DNA of 64,000 nucleotides from NCBI RefSeq assembly GCF_001426745.1, contig NZ_LMFI01000010.1, forward strand, positions 1,092,159-1,156,158. Direction: 5' to 3'. Positions 9,205 through 17,414 of this stretch are shown one piece after another. A program made the position numbers and the translations under genes. Position 1 is the first letter of the stretch; each line of letters begins with the position of its first letter. Below the pieces are notes generated by a model. That model worked only from the letters and a program-made list of their open reading frames with translations, was not told the DNA's origin and ran no database searches. This DNA is from Nocardioides sp. Root140. GTDB taxonomy: Bacteria; Actinomycetota; Actinomycetes; Propionibacteriales; Nocardioidaceae.

Positions 9205-10154
9205 CGACGACTCCCCTTCTTGGCCAGGGCGAACACCGGCAGCAGCCTGGGCAGTCGCTTGGCGATGCCGAGGGGGCTGACGTGGTGCGCGTGCTCGAGG
9301 ACACCCACCCCTCGGCGTACGACCCCGTCGATCTCGGTCCGGAAGGACGCGTGGGTCTCCTCGATGAAGAGCTTGTTCTTCAGCAGGGGCACGCTGCCGA
9401 GCGCGGTGGCCTCGATGACGTACGCCGTACCGTCCTCGACGCTCACGTGCAGGGTGGCCGACTTCGGCAGGTGCGGGGCCAGCCACGTGTAGTCGATCTC
9501 GACGGCGGTGACGTGGCGGACCTGGCCGGCGTCGTAGACGAAGCCGACCGGCGTGCTGGTGCCGTTGATGTCCGTCCGGGTCGCGTTGAAGGAGAGGTCG
9601 GGGCCGAACTGGCACGCGATCCAGTCCCAGCCGGTGATGCCCTCCCACTCCCGCACGCCCCACGACTTGTCGCGCTGGCCGAGCCCGTCGATCACGTGCG
9701 TCACGCCGTCGAAGGTGGCCGTGCCGGTGACGGTGCCGGACTGCTCGAAGTGGTGCTGGATCTCGTCGGCGTCTCCGGGGAACCCGTGGTGGAAGTCGAC
9801 GATCGGGGTGAAGGCGGTCCACGTCAGGTCAAGGCGGTCGCCGAGCTGGATCCGCCAGGACCGGCCGGCCTCGAGCATCGTGTAGGTGAGGTCGCCGACC
9901 TGCAGTCCGCCCTCGGGTGGGCCGTCGAGCTGGCCGGGTTCGACGGTGGTGCCGACCGAGGCGTAGACGTGCTCGGCCTTGCCGTCGCGCTGGGTCACCA
10001 CGACCGCATCGGCCTTGCCTGATGCGGGATTGAAGCCGATCCGGGTGAGACCGAAGGTGCTCTCGTCGGTGGTGGCCCAGTTGAAGTAGAAGCTCTCCTG
10101 CCAGTCCGGGTCGGTGCCGGGCTGGTGGAGGTTCTCGTCCTGGAGAGTGATCAC
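9201..10154 (-). CDS. AttH/CrtC-like (DUF7064-type) protein
   Basis: 317 residues, cytosolic, no signal peptide. The core motif GLGQRDKSWGVREWEGITGW is typical of the actinobacterial AttH/hydroxyneurosporene-synthase-like (lipocalin-fold) proteins annotated as DUF7064/7065. Two beta-rich halves flank it (FYFNWATTDESTFGL near residue 22; NATRTDINGTSTPVG near 195). Its biochemical role is unknown; relatives sit in lipid or terpenoid gene clusters. GTG start has GGAG about eight bases upstream. It is first in a two-gene operon with the PEP-synthase-like enzyme and is divergent from a TetR gene whose likely operators cover its promoter. Confidence 0.65.
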   Translation of the reverse strand: MITLQDENLHQPGTDPDWQESFYFNWATTDESTFGLTRIGFNPASGKADAVVVTQRDGKAEHVYASVGTTVEPGQLDGPPEGGLQVGDLTYTMLEAGRSWRIQLGDRLDLTWTAFTPIVDFHHGFPGDADEIQHHFEQSGTVTGTATFDGVTHVIDGLGQRDKSWGVREWEGITGWDWIACQFGPDLSFNATRTDINGTSTPVGFVYDAGQVRHVTAVEIDYTWLAPHLPKSATLHVSVEDGTAYVIEATALGSVPLLKNKLFIEETHASFRTEIDGVVRRGVGVLEHAHHVSPLGIAKRLPRLLPVFALAKKGSRR

Positions 10155-10175
10155 GGGGTGACTCCGAATGCTTAG

Positions 10176-10189
10176 TTGACAGTCGTCAA
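10176..10189. promoter_or_regulatory. TetR operator, copy 1
   Basis: Inverted repeat TTGAC-agtc-GTCAA in the divergent intergenic region; flanks extend it imperfectly (TTAG left, TTAA right). It lies 22 bp upstream of the AttH-like GTG start. Confidence 0.6.
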
Positions 10190-10219
10190 TTAATGATGTG
10201 GCAACTGTGCTGCGTTAGG

Positions 10220-10233
10220 TTGACATCTGTCAA
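10220..10233. promoter_or_regulatory. TetR operator, copy 2
   Basis: Inverted repeat TTGAC-atct-GTCAA with the same arms as copy 1. Centre-to-centre distance is 44 bp, about four helical turns, so dimers would sit on nearly the same face. It is 44 bp upstream of the TetR ATG, fitting autoregulation and control of the divergent operon. Confidence 0.6.
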
Positions 10234-10277
10234 GTAACTTCCCCGATAGAGTTCCGCCCGACCAGAGGAGAGACCAC

Positions 10278-10892
10278 ATGCGGCCACGCACCGTCGAGGA
10301 CCCACAGCTCCTCGACCTGCTGCTCGAGGCCTTCGCGGACCTCGGGTACGACGGCACCTCGGTGCGCGCCCTGTGTCGCCATCTGGGGGTCAGCCACAAC
10401 ATGATCCACCAGCGTTTCCAGTCCAAGAACGCTGCGTGGCATGCCGCGGTGGAGCACGCGTTCGCCACCCTGAACGCGGCGATGTGGGACCCCGAGCCCG
10501 AGGTCGACCCGGCCGACCCACTCGAGGCAATCCGCGAGGTGATGGTCCGCTTCGTCGATGCCACGATCGCCCAGCCGGCCCTGGCCAGGATCATCCATCA
10601 GGAGGCGGCTCGCCCCGGCCCGCGCTTCGACCACATGCTCACGCACCACATCGAGCCGGTGCAGCAACGCGCGATCGACGCCTTCGCCCAACTCCAGGAC
10701 GCCGGTCTCGTGCGCTCAGGCCCGGTGCCCGCGGCGTACTTCTTCCTGAGCACGTGGGGCATCGGCGGCATGGCGTCGTCACAGCAGCTGGCCAGGCGCG
10801 TCGGCTTCCCCGGCGACGACCCCGTCGAGTCGGCCTACCTGGCCGTCGACATCCTGATCAGCGGGCTTCGAGCTTCTTCTTCAAGCCGTTGA
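10278..10892 (+). CDS. TetR family transcriptional regulator
   Basis: 204 residues. N-terminal helix-turn-helix is clear (LLEAFADLGYDGTSVRALCRHLGVSHNMIHQRFQSK); unlike most TetR proteins the recognition helix has HNMIHQRF in place of the usual YxHF. The C-terminal helical ligand domain (residues ~60-200) contains RIIHQEAARPGPRFD, seen in TetR proteins with a C-terminal domain that binds hydrophobic ligands. ATG has GAGGAGAG upstream. It is divergent from the AttH-like/PEP-synthase-like operon, and the two dyads between them are its probable operators. The 3' end overlaps the convergent SRPBCC gene by 35 bp. Confidence 0.9.
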   Translation: MRPRTVEDPQLLDLLLEAFADLGYDGTSVRALCRHLGVSHNMIHQRFQSKNAAWHAAVEHAFATLNAAMWDPEPEVDPADPLEAIREVMVRFVDATIAQPALARIIHQEAARPGPRFDHMLTHHIEPVQQRAIDAFAQLQDAGLVRSGPVPAAYFFLSTWGIGGMASSQQLARRVGFPGDDPVESAYLAVDILISGLRASSSSR

Positions 10893-11346
10893 TCATCGAC
10901 CCGACGGCCAATGACAAGCCCTGCTTGACGATCACGGCACTCGGCCCGGCGAACTTGGCCACCTCGACCGCGACGGTCCAGGTCAGCTTCGACCCGGTGG
11001 GCGTCGACTCGACGACGTAGTCCTCGGCGAAGCGGCGGATGCCGGGCTTGGTCGACTCGGTCACCGCGAACGTCATCCGCTCGTTCTCGTCCCAGCGGTA
11101 GAACTTCTCACGCACGGTCACCGCGCCACCGACGGTGACCTCGCGGATCGTGCCCACGCCGTACGGCCGCTCGCCCTGCCACCGCACCTTCGTGGCACCC
11201 GGCCCCCAGGAGACGACCGCGTCGTCGGCGGCGAGCGCCTGCCACAACGTCTCGACGGGCACGGGAACCTCGATCACCTTTGTGGTGATCGCCGGGGCGG
11301 TGCGCAGGAAGGCGTCGTCAGCGGGGTCGAGGGGATACCAGGTCAT
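10858..11346 (-). CDS. SRPBCC family (polyketide cyclase/START-like) protein
   Basis: 162 residues spanning one START/Bet v1-like domain: KVIEVPVPVETLWQALAADDAV opens the fold, a GxGTIREVTVGG hairpin follows, and the long C-terminal amphipathic helix ends in SMINGLKKKLEAR. SRPBCC proteins bind hydrophobic ligands; some are cyclases or aromatases, others lipid carriers. It is the last gene of the minus-strand operon, with 4 bp ATGA overlap with the esterase stop, so it likely handles an intermediate of the same pathway. No catalytic residue can be assigned. Confidence 0.8.
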   Translation of the reverse strand: MTWYPLDPADDAFLRTAPAITTKVIEVPVPVETLWQALAADDAVVSWGPGATKVRWQGERPYGVGTIREVTVGGAVTVREKFYRWDENERMTFAVTESTKPGIRRFAEDYVVESTPTGSKLTWTVAVEVAKFAGPSAVIVKQGLSLAVGSMINGLKKKLEAR

Positions 11347-12341
11347 TGGGCGATCCTTTGCGAGCTGGAGGACGGAGTGACGACATCTTCGTCGATGCAG
11401 GAGCGCAGGAAGCTGGCGGCCCGGCGGAGGGCTCTGCGCGCCTCCGGCACGACTCGGTACATCGTGACGTAGGAGTGCACCTGGCCGCGCGAGACGATCA
11501 GCTTGTTGAGCACGCCGGCGCGGGTGAGGCGCGCGTGCAGGGCCACCGAGTCACCGGCGAAGCACTCGGTGCCGCCGACATGGGTCTGGATCGGCGGGAA
11601 CGTGCGCAGCAGGCGCAGGCTCGTCGTCAGGGGTGAGAGGCGCGGGTCGTGGTAGTCGCCGCCACCGGGGTGGAAGACCTCGGCACAACGCGCCGCGAAG
11701 GTCGGGGTCAGCACGGGATCCGGCGCCTGCGCATCGCGGCGTACGGCCTCGGTCAGCGCCGGGTCGAGAAGCGGGGAGAACAGGGTGACGCCAGCCGGCA
11801 TCGGTCGGTTCTGCTTGGCGAGCGTGACCAGCAGGCCCATCGCCAGGTGACCACCGGCGGAGTCGCCCGCCACCACGATCTGGTCGGCCGGGTAGCCCTG
11901 CTCGAGCAGCCAGTCGTAGGCCGCGAGGGCATCGTCGAGGGCTGCCGGGAACGGGTGCTCGGGAGCCCGGCGGTAGCCGACGGCCAGCACGGGCAGGGCG
12001 GTCAGCACCGAGAGCGGCTCGGTCACGCACCGGTAGGCGCGCGGCGAGGAGGCCACGTAGCCCCCGCCGTGGAAGTAGATGACGGCGCCGTCGTCGGCCG
12101 TGCGGGCGTTGCGGGCCCGCACCCACTCGCCCGAGAAGCGAGCCGTGGACACCGGCTCGACCTGGGCCGTTCCGGGCCAGCCGGCAAGCACTCCGCTGGC
12201 GGCGATGGCGCCACGCAGGTAGCGCAGCTGCGCGCCCTCGAGTCGCAGATGGTCGATCTGCGGCCGCACGACGAGCCGCGCACCGGCGACCACGGCCCTG
12301 CTGGTGAGGCTCGGCCCCAGCAGCTTGAGAAAGCGGTTCAC
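11343..12341 (-). CDS. Alpha/beta hydrolase, HSL-type esterase (LipR-like)
   Basis: 332 residues. It has the hormone-sensitive-lipase signature: oxyanion motif YFHGGGYV near residue 94, nucleophile elbow GDSAGG near 167, and the late acidic/His region (FAGDS..., GQVHSY with catalytic His near 297). This family cleaves short-chain esters, including those made by Baeyer-Villiger oxidation. GTG start forms a GTGA overlap with the upstream SDR stop. In this operon it would open the ester or lactone produced by the adjacent monooxygenase, as proposed for LipR beside MymA. That pathway role is inferred from neighbours. Confidence 0.88.
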   Translation of the reverse strand: MNRFLKLLGPSLTSRAVVAGARLVVRPQIDHLRLEGAQLRYLRGAIAASGVLAGWPGTAQVEPVSTARFSGEWVRARNARTADDGAVIYFHGGGYVASSPRAYRCVTEPLSVLTALPVLAVGYRRAPEHPFPAALDDALAAYDWLLEQGYPADQIVVAGDSAGGHLAMGLLVTLAKQNRPMPAGVTLFSPLLDPALTEAVRRDAQAPDPVLTPTFAARCAEVFHPGGGDYHDPRLSPLTTSLRLLRTFPPIQTHVGGTECFAGDSVALHARLTRAGVLNKLIVSRGQVHSYVTMYRVVPEARRALRRAASFLRSCIDEDVVTPSSSSQRIAQ

Positions 12342-13207
12342 TGCTCCGACTCCGCGCGGGCCTCGAGGTCGCGCACCATCTCGTGCACCCGGCGGTCGCG
12401 GGCGAGCACCCGGTCGACACCGGCGTTGAGCACCCCGCGGAACAGGGAGTACGGCACCCAACGGGCCGGGGCGACCGTGGCGGCGGCGCGGCCGGCGATG
12501 CCGTCGGCGATCGACTCGGCGGCGGCGTCGGCCGAGATGCGGTGGTTCAACGGCCAGCCGAGCAGCTCGTCGAGACGGCGGCCCATCGGGTCGTCGTCGA
12601 GGGTCGCGGTGGCCAGGGGTGTGTCCACGAAGCCGAAGTAGGCCACGCCCGCGCTGGCCCCGTGGGGCGCGAGCTCGAGCTTGAGGGCACGGCCGATCTG
12701 CTCGGCCGCCGCCTTGCTCGACATGTAGCCGACGCCCCCGACGCCGGGCGAGAAGGCGGCGCACGAGGCCACCACGACGACATGCCCCTTGGCCGCGATC
12801 ACCGCGTCGAGCGCGGGCTGCACGGTGTTGAGCACCCCGGTCTGGTTGATCGCCACGACGCGGTCGTAGTCGGCCAGGTTCATGGTGCGGATCGTGGCCG
12901 GCGGCGGGGTCACCCCGGCGTTGGCGACCACGACGTCGAGCCGGCCGTGGTGCTCGACCACGCGGGCCACCGCGGCAGCCATGGCGTCACGGTCGGTGAC
13001 GTCGGCGGTGATCGGCAGGACCCGCGCACTCCCCAGGCCCAGTGCGGCTTCCTTGAGGCCGACCTCGTTCACGTCGACCATCGCGACCGACGCACCCTGG
13101 TCGTGCAGTCGTCGGGCCAGGGCCAGGCCGATGCCCTGCCCCGCTCCGGTGATCAGCACGACCTTGCCGCGGACGTCGTACGCCGGCTTGCCGAAGAGGC
13201 CGCTCAT
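12338..13207 (-). CDS. Short-chain dehydrogenase/reductase (SadH-like)
   Basis: 289 residues, classical SDR. The NAD(P)-binding motif GAGQGIG is near residue 21, NAG in VVANAGVT near 98, and the catalytic Ser-Tyr-Lys as VVASCAAF...GYMSSKAA. Asp in VDVNE (residue ~46) after the second strand suggests NAD(H) preference. The C-terminal extension (WVPYSLFRGVLNAGVD) is typical of the long SDRs found with BVMOs. ATG overlaps the BVMO stop by 4 bp. It probably oxidises an alcohol to the ketone used by the monooxygenase or acts on the released alcohol. Confidence 0.88.
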   Translation of the reverse strand: MSGLFGKPAYDVRGKVVLITGAGQGIGLALARRLHDQGASVAMVDVNEVGLKEAALGLGSARVLPITADVTDRDAMAAAVARVVEHHGRLDVVVANAGVTPPPATIRTMNLADYDRVVAINQTGVLNTVQPALDAVIAAKGHVVVVASCAAFSPGVGGVGYMSSKAAAEQIGRALKLELAPHGASAGVAYFGFVDTPLATATLDDDPMGRRLDELLGWPLNHRISADAAAESIADGIAGRAAATVAPARWVPYSLFRGVLNAGVDRVLARDRRVHEMVRDLEARAESEQ

Positions 13208-14685
13208 GCCGGGACCCCTTCCTTCGCCACGCGTCGTGCGACGTAGTGGTCGAGGTCGACCGTGCTGGTGCGGGCCCGGAAGCCGGCGGAGAAGCCGGGG
13301 TAGTGGGTGAAGTTCCGACCGGTCGGGCTCAGGTAGTAGCTGTGGCAGCCGCCGGTGAGGAAGACCGACTTGCTGAGCCCCTTGTCGGCCCACTCGAGGA
13401 ACTCCTGCTGCGCCTCGGCCGTCACCTCGAGTGAGCGAAGGTCGGCTCGTTCCATCTCGCGCAGGGCCTCGACGATGTAGTGCACCTGGTCCTCGATCGT
13501 GATCACCGCCGACGTGTAGACGCCGGAGTTCGGGCCGAGGATCAGGAACAGGTTCGGGAAGTCGTGCAGCGTCGTGCCGAGGTAGGCCGCCATCTCGCCC
13601 TCACGCCACCGGTCACCGATGCTGACGCCACCGCGACCGTGGACCAGGTCGAAGCCCGGGTGGTCGGTCATCCGGAACCCGGTGCCGAGAATGATCGTGT
13701 CGAGCTCGTGCTCGGTGCCGTCGGCCGTGACGATGCCGCGCTCGGTGATCTCGACGATGCCGTCGCTGACCACGGTGGCGTTGTCGGCGGTCAGCGCCGG
13801 GTAGTAGGCGTTGGAGAAGGTCGGCCGCTTGCAGCCCACGGCGTACGACGGTGTCAGGCGGGCCCTCAGCTCGGGGTCCTTGACCTGCTTCTTCAACAGC
13901 GCACGGGCCATCAGCTCGAGCGGCTTCTGCAGCTTCGGCTCGTGGATGAACCCGGGCACGAGCGCCTCGAAGGTGAACTCCCAGGCCTTGCGGGCGGCCT
14001 TCTGGGCACCGGGCACCCTGCGGTAGACCGTCTGTGTGACCTTGCTGACGGGGCGATCCGGGTGCGGCAGGATCCACGTGGGGGTGCGCTGGAAGACGGT
14101 CAGGTGACCGGCCTGTGGCTGCACGCGCGGGATGAACTGCACCGCGGAGGCGCCGGTGCCGATCACGCCGACCCGCTCGCCGTGCAGGTCGTGCTCGTGG
14201 TCCCAGGCCTGGGAGTGGAAGACGGTGCCGGTGAAGGTGTCGAGGCCCGGGATGTCGGGCACCGCCGGTGCACTGAACGGGCCGATCGCGCCGACCAGCA
14301 CCTGCGCGGTCAGGTCGCCCGCGCTGGTGGCGATCCGCCACAGTTGCGCGTCGTCGTCCCACGAGGCGTCGGTGACCTCGGTGTGGAAGCGCACGTGGGG
14401 CAGCACGTCGTGGTCGACGGCGCAGCGGTGCATGTAGTCCTTCAGCTCGGACTGCAGCGGGTAGAGCCGGCTCCAGTTCGGGTTCGGCGAGAAGGAGAAG
14501 GAGTAGATCAGGGACGGCACGTCGCACTGGGCGCCCGGGTAGTCGTTGATCTGCCAGGTGCCCCCGACTGCGCCGGCCTTCTCGAGCACGACGAAGTCGT
14601 CGATGCCCTCCTGCTTCAGCCGGATCGCGGTGCCGAGGCCACCGAATCCGGCACCGATGATGGCGACTCGCACGTGTTGGCTCAT
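13204..14685 (-). CDS. Flavin-containing Baeyer-Villiger monooxygenase (MymA-like)
   Basis: 493 residues. FAD motif GAGFGG near residue 11, then VLEKAGAVGGTW and DYPGAQCDVPS. The BVMO fingerprint FxGxxxHxxxW(P/D) appears as FTGTVFHSQAWD, followed by the NADPH motif GTGASA. Enzymes of this type insert oxygen next to a carbonyl, turning ketones into esters or lactones using NADPH and O2. ATG has GAGGGAA upstream; 14 bp separate it from the ferredoxin reductase. Length and neighbours resemble M. tuberculosis MymA (Rv3083). Substrate is not known. Confidence 0.92.
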   Translation of the reverse strand: MSQHVRVAIIGAGFGGLGTAIRLKQEGIDDFVVLEKAGAVGGTWQINDYPGAQCDVPSLIYSFSFSPNPNWSRLYPLQSELKDYMHRCAVDHDVLPHVRFHTEVTDASWDDDAQLWRIATSAGDLTAQVLVGAIGPFSAPAVPDIPGLDTFTGTVFHSQAWDHEHDLHGERVGVIGTGASAVQFIPRVQPQAGHLTVFQRTPTWILPHPDRPVSKVTQTVYRRVPGAQKAARKAWEFTFEALVPGFIHEPKLQKPLELMARALLKKQVKDPELRARLTPSYAVGCKRPTFSNAYYPALTADNATVVSDGIVEITERGIVTADGTEHELDTIILGTGFRMTDHPGFDLVHGRGGVSIGDRWREGEMAAYLGTTLHDFPNLFLILGPNSGVYTSAVITIEDQVHYIVEALREMERADLRSLEVTAEAQQEFLEWADKGLSKSVFLTGGCHSYYLSPTGRNFTHYPGFSAGFRARTSTVDLDHYVARRVAKEGVPA

Positions 14686-14699
14686 CAGGTTCCCTCGCT

Positions 14700-15773
14700 T
14701 CACAGGTCGATGGTGAGGCTGTCGCCAGCGGCGCGCGAGACGCAGATCAGCATCGAGTCGTCGCGCTCGGCGGGCCGCAGCTTGGTGTCGCGGTGCTCGA
14801 CGTCGCCCTTGAGGACGGCGTGCTTGCAGGAGCCGCAGAAGCCCTGCTGGCACGAGTAGCGCACGCCCGGCACCTCGCGACGGATCGCGGCCAGCGCCGA
14901 CTCCTCGGCGCCGACCGGAACGGTCACTCCGGTGCGGGCAAGGTGCACCTCGAACGGGCGGCCGCCCACCACGGGCGGAGCGGAGAACCGCTCGCTGTGC
15001 AGCGACCCGGTCGGGTTCAGCGTCGGCTGCAGAACGCGCGCGGCATCGATCAGCGGGGTCGGCCCGCAGACGTAGATCGCGGCGCCCTCGTCGGCGCGAA
15101 GGAGCAGGTCGGCGACATCGGGCACGCCGAACTCGTCGTCCGGCCGGAGCTCGAGCTGCCCGCCCCCGAGACTCCGCAATTCAGAGAGGAAGGGCATCGT
15201 GGCGAGCGAGCGCCCGACGTACACCAGCTTCCAGCTGGCGCCGCGGCGTGCGGCCTCGCGCACCATCGGCAGGATCGGGGTGATGCCGATGCCGCCGGCG
15301 ACGAACAGGTAAGACTCGACGTCGATGAACGTGAAGGCGTTGCGCGGCCCGCGCACGGTCAGCACGTCGCCCTGAGAGAGGCGGTGCATGGCCAGCGAGC
15401 CGCCCCCGCCCTCGTCGATGCGGCGTACGGCGATGCGGTAGCTGGTGCGGTCGGCCGGATCGCCGCAGAGGGAGTACTGCCGCTGCGCGCCCGAGGGCAG
15501 GAAGACGTCGAGGTGTGCGCCCGGCACCCAGGCCGGCAGCGACTCACCGTCGGGCCGGCGCAGGGTGAAGCTGACGACGTCGTCGACCTCGCGGGTGACC
15601 GCGTCGATGACGAGCTCGAGGTCGAAGCCGGTGCGGCGGACGGGCTTCGACCGCGAGAGGTACGGCGCGGCGGAGCTGGCCGCGAAGAGTGCGGAGTAGG
15701 CCTGGGCGCCCCTGGCCAGGGCCCGGAGCCCGCGTGAGGGCTCGCTGGATCGCTCGGACGTCATCGTCGCCAT
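14700..15773 (-). CDS. Ferredoxin-NADP-type oxidoreductase with C-terminal 2Fe-2S
   Basis: 357 residues. Order of domains: N-terminal helix with Ala-rich stretch, FAD-binding beta barrel (QYSLCGDP as the RxYS-type flavin motif), NAD-binding domain (GGIGITPILPM, YVCGP), and C-terminal plant-type ferredoxin domain with CQQGFCGSC and the fourth Cys in MLICVS. This is the layout of phthalate-dioxygenase-reductase-like electron donors; it passes NAD(P)H electrons to an oxygenase or to the PF10118 partner. A 1-bp TGATG-type overlap couples it to the upstream gene. A second ATG nine bases downstream is a weaker start option. Confidence 0.9.
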   Translation of the reverse strand: MATMTSERSSEPSRGLRALARGAQAYSALFAASSAAPYLSRSKPVRRTGFDLELVIDAVTREVDDVVSFTLRRPDGESLPAWVPGAHLDVFLPSGAQRQYSLCGDPADRTSYRIAVRRIDEGGGGSLAMHRLSQGDVLTVRGPRNAFTFIDVESYLFVAGGIGITPILPMVREAARRGASWKLVYVGRSLATMPFLSELRSLGGGQLELRPDDEFGVPDVADLLLRADEGAAIYVCGPTPLIDAARVLQPTLNPTGSLHSERFSAPPVVGGRPFEVHLARTGVTVPVGAEESALAAIRREVPGVRYSCQQGFCGSCKHAVLKGDVEHRDTKLRPAERDDSMLICVSRAAGDSLTIDL

Positions 15774-16651
15774 CAGAGACCGCTCGCGGCGGGCGACTGG
15801 GCGAGATAACGCACGGCCTTGTCGATCGGGCCCATCTGCGACGGGTGGAAGCCGGGACGGAGGTATTGCGGGATCTCCTTGAAGATGAACTTCAGGCCGG
15901 GCATGAGGCCCCTGCGGGTGTCCTTGACGAACGCGATCGGCCACGCCCACTTGGAGCCCTTGACGTTGGGGTCGTTGGCATACATCCAGCTGGAGGTGTA
16001 GAGCCACAGCGCGAGCAGTCCGCCCGAGGCGAGCAGCGCCGTACGCACCCGGCGGGCGTAGCTACCGTCGACGTACTGGAACACGTCGTAGGCGACGTTG
16101 CGGTGCTCCATCTCCTCGGCGCCGTGCCAGCGGAGCAGGTCGAGCATGGTCGGGTCGACACCGATCTCGTCGAACGTGCGGTTGTCGAGCAGCCACTCGC
16201 CGACGGTGGCGGTGAAGTGCTCGGCGGCGGCGTAGATGCCGAGGCGCTCGTGGAACCACGCCTCACCGGCGCGGCCCTTCAGGCCGTGGTCGCCGAAGAC
16301 CTGGTCCATCAGGAACTCCATCAGCCGCATGATCTTGGGGATGTCGAAGCCGTTCTCCTGCAGATGGATCCGGAACGACTCGTGCGAGCTGGCGTGGGTC
16401 TCTTCCTGGCCGATGAAGCCGACCAGCTCCTCGGCCAGACGCGGGTCGTCGATCTGCGGCAGCGCGCGACCGAGCACGTCGGCCATCGCGCGCTCACCCT
16501 CGGGCAGCACCAGGTGCATGACGTTCCAGAAGTGCGTGGCGTAGGGGTGGCCGGGGATGTACTCGGTCGGCACGTCTGTCCAGTCGAAGGACACGTCTCG
16601 AGCGTGGATCGCCAGCGCTTCGTCGGAGTACGCCTGCTTCGTGGTTGACAT
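15773..16651 (-). CDS. PF10118-type metal-dependent hydrolase
   Basis: 292 residues. The conserved acidic/His helices QEETHASSHESF, AAAEHFTATVGEWLL and WHGAEEMEHRNVAYDVF form a ferritin-like di-metal centre characteristic of the PF10118 family. Members are usually labelled metal-dependent hydrolase, but the ExxH pattern also suits a di-iron oxygenase, and pairing with a 2Fe-2S reductase supports that alternative. Hydrophobic segment LLALWLYTSSWMY near residue 215 suggests membrane contact. Start at 16651 is preferred because GGAGGG lies seven bases upstream; ATG 16657 is too close to it. It heads the operon opposite a TetR gene. Confidence 0.85.
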   Translation of the reverse strand: MSTTKQAYSDEALAIHARDVSFDWTDVPTEYIPGHPYATHFWNVMHLVLPEGERAMADVLGRALPQIDDPRLAEELVGFIGQEETHASSHESFRIHLQENGFDIPKIMRLMEFLMDQVFGDHGLKGRAGEAWFHERLGIYAAAEHFTATVGEWLLDNRTFDEIGVDPTMLDLLRWHGAEEMEHRNVAYDVFQYVDGSYARRVRTALLASGGLLALWLYTSSWMYANDPNVKGSKWAWPIAFVKDTRRGLMPGLKFIFKEIPQYLRPGFHPSQMGPIDKAVRYLAQSPAASGL

Positions 16652-16693
16652 CGTCATTCCCTCCAGATCAACGGGTCATCCGACTGTAACAAA

Positions 16694-16710
16694 GCAACAC
16701 TTATTGTTGC
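16694..16710. promoter_or_regulatory. Palindromic operator between PF10118 gene and TetR gene
   Basis: Perfect dyad GCAACA-cttat-TGTTGC in the 81-bp divergent gap; flanks AA/AA lengthen it. Likely bound by the adjacent TetR protein to control both directions. Confidence 0.6.
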
Positions 16711-16732
16711 AATGATTCAGGGAAGGTCGCGT

Positions 16733-17401
16733 ATGCTCGTCGTCATGAAGGACGCCCTGAGCCGTGCCGTGACCGCGGTCGCCGACTCCGCGGGCCCTGA
16801 CGACGCCGCACGCCGGTCGCCCGAGACCCAACGCATCCTCGACGCGGCACTCGAGCAGTTCGCCGAGTTCGGCATCAAGCGCACGACCATCGGCGACATC
16901 GCCCGCACGGCCGGCATCGACCGGGTGACGGTCTACCGCCGGGTCGGCAACAAGGACGCCGTGATCCAGGCCGTGGTCACCCGCGAGGCCAGCCGTCTCT
17001 TCGAGCTGGTCGCGGCCACCGCGCGTCGCGGCACCACGATCGAGGAGCGCGTCGAGCTCGGTTTCACCTCGATGATGGAGCAGGTGCGCGGCAACGCGAT
17101 GCTGGCCCGCATGCTGCAGGTCGAGCCCGAGACCGTGCTGATGCAGCTCACGACCGACGGCAGCCTGCTGGTCACCGGCGCCACGGTGGCCACCCTCGGC
17201 TTCTTCGACGAAGCCGTCCAGGACGGCCTCCTCGACTCCACCGACGGCATGGAGGCCGCGGCCGAGCTCCTGGTGCGCATCGTGCACTCCTACATGCTCA
17301 CCCCGCGCGCCCTGGTCGACCTCGACACCCACCAGAAGCTGCGTGACTTCGCCCGCGCCCACCTCGTGCCGATGGTGCTGCGCGAGATGTCCCAGCGCTG
17401 A
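16733..17401 (+). CDS. TetR family transcriptional regulator
   Basis: 222 residues. The DNA-binding part is canonical: RILDAALEQFAEFGIKRTTIGDIARTAGIDRVTVYRRVGNKDAV region (residues ~33-75), where VTVYRRVG is the recognition helix. The C-terminal domain is helical, with no identifiable ligand motif. ATG 16733 is chosen because GGGAAGG sits six bases upstream; ATGs at 16712 and 16745 are in frame but poorly placed. It lies opposite the six-gene BVMO operon and probably represses it through the GCAACA/TGTTGC dyad. Confidence 0.9.
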   Translation: MLVVMKDALSRAVTAVADSAGPDDAARRSPETQRILDAALEQFAEFGIKRTTIGDIARTAGIDRVTVYRRVGNKDAVIQAVVTREASRLFELVAATARRGTTIEERVELGFTSMMEQVRGNAMLARMLQVEPETVLMQLTTDGSLLVTGATVATLGFFDEAVQDGLLDSTDGMEAAAELLVRIVHSYMLTPRALVDLDTHQKLRDFARAHLVPMVLREMSQR

Positions 17402-17414
17402 CCTCAGGGCGCGC

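Noticed and set aside
9205..9822. Longer N-terminus for the PEP-synthase-like enzyme
   Set aside because: The family start (MIARLTAASGADLELIGGK) has its own ribosome site; the extension is antisense-like Arg-rich shadow of the AttH-like gene.
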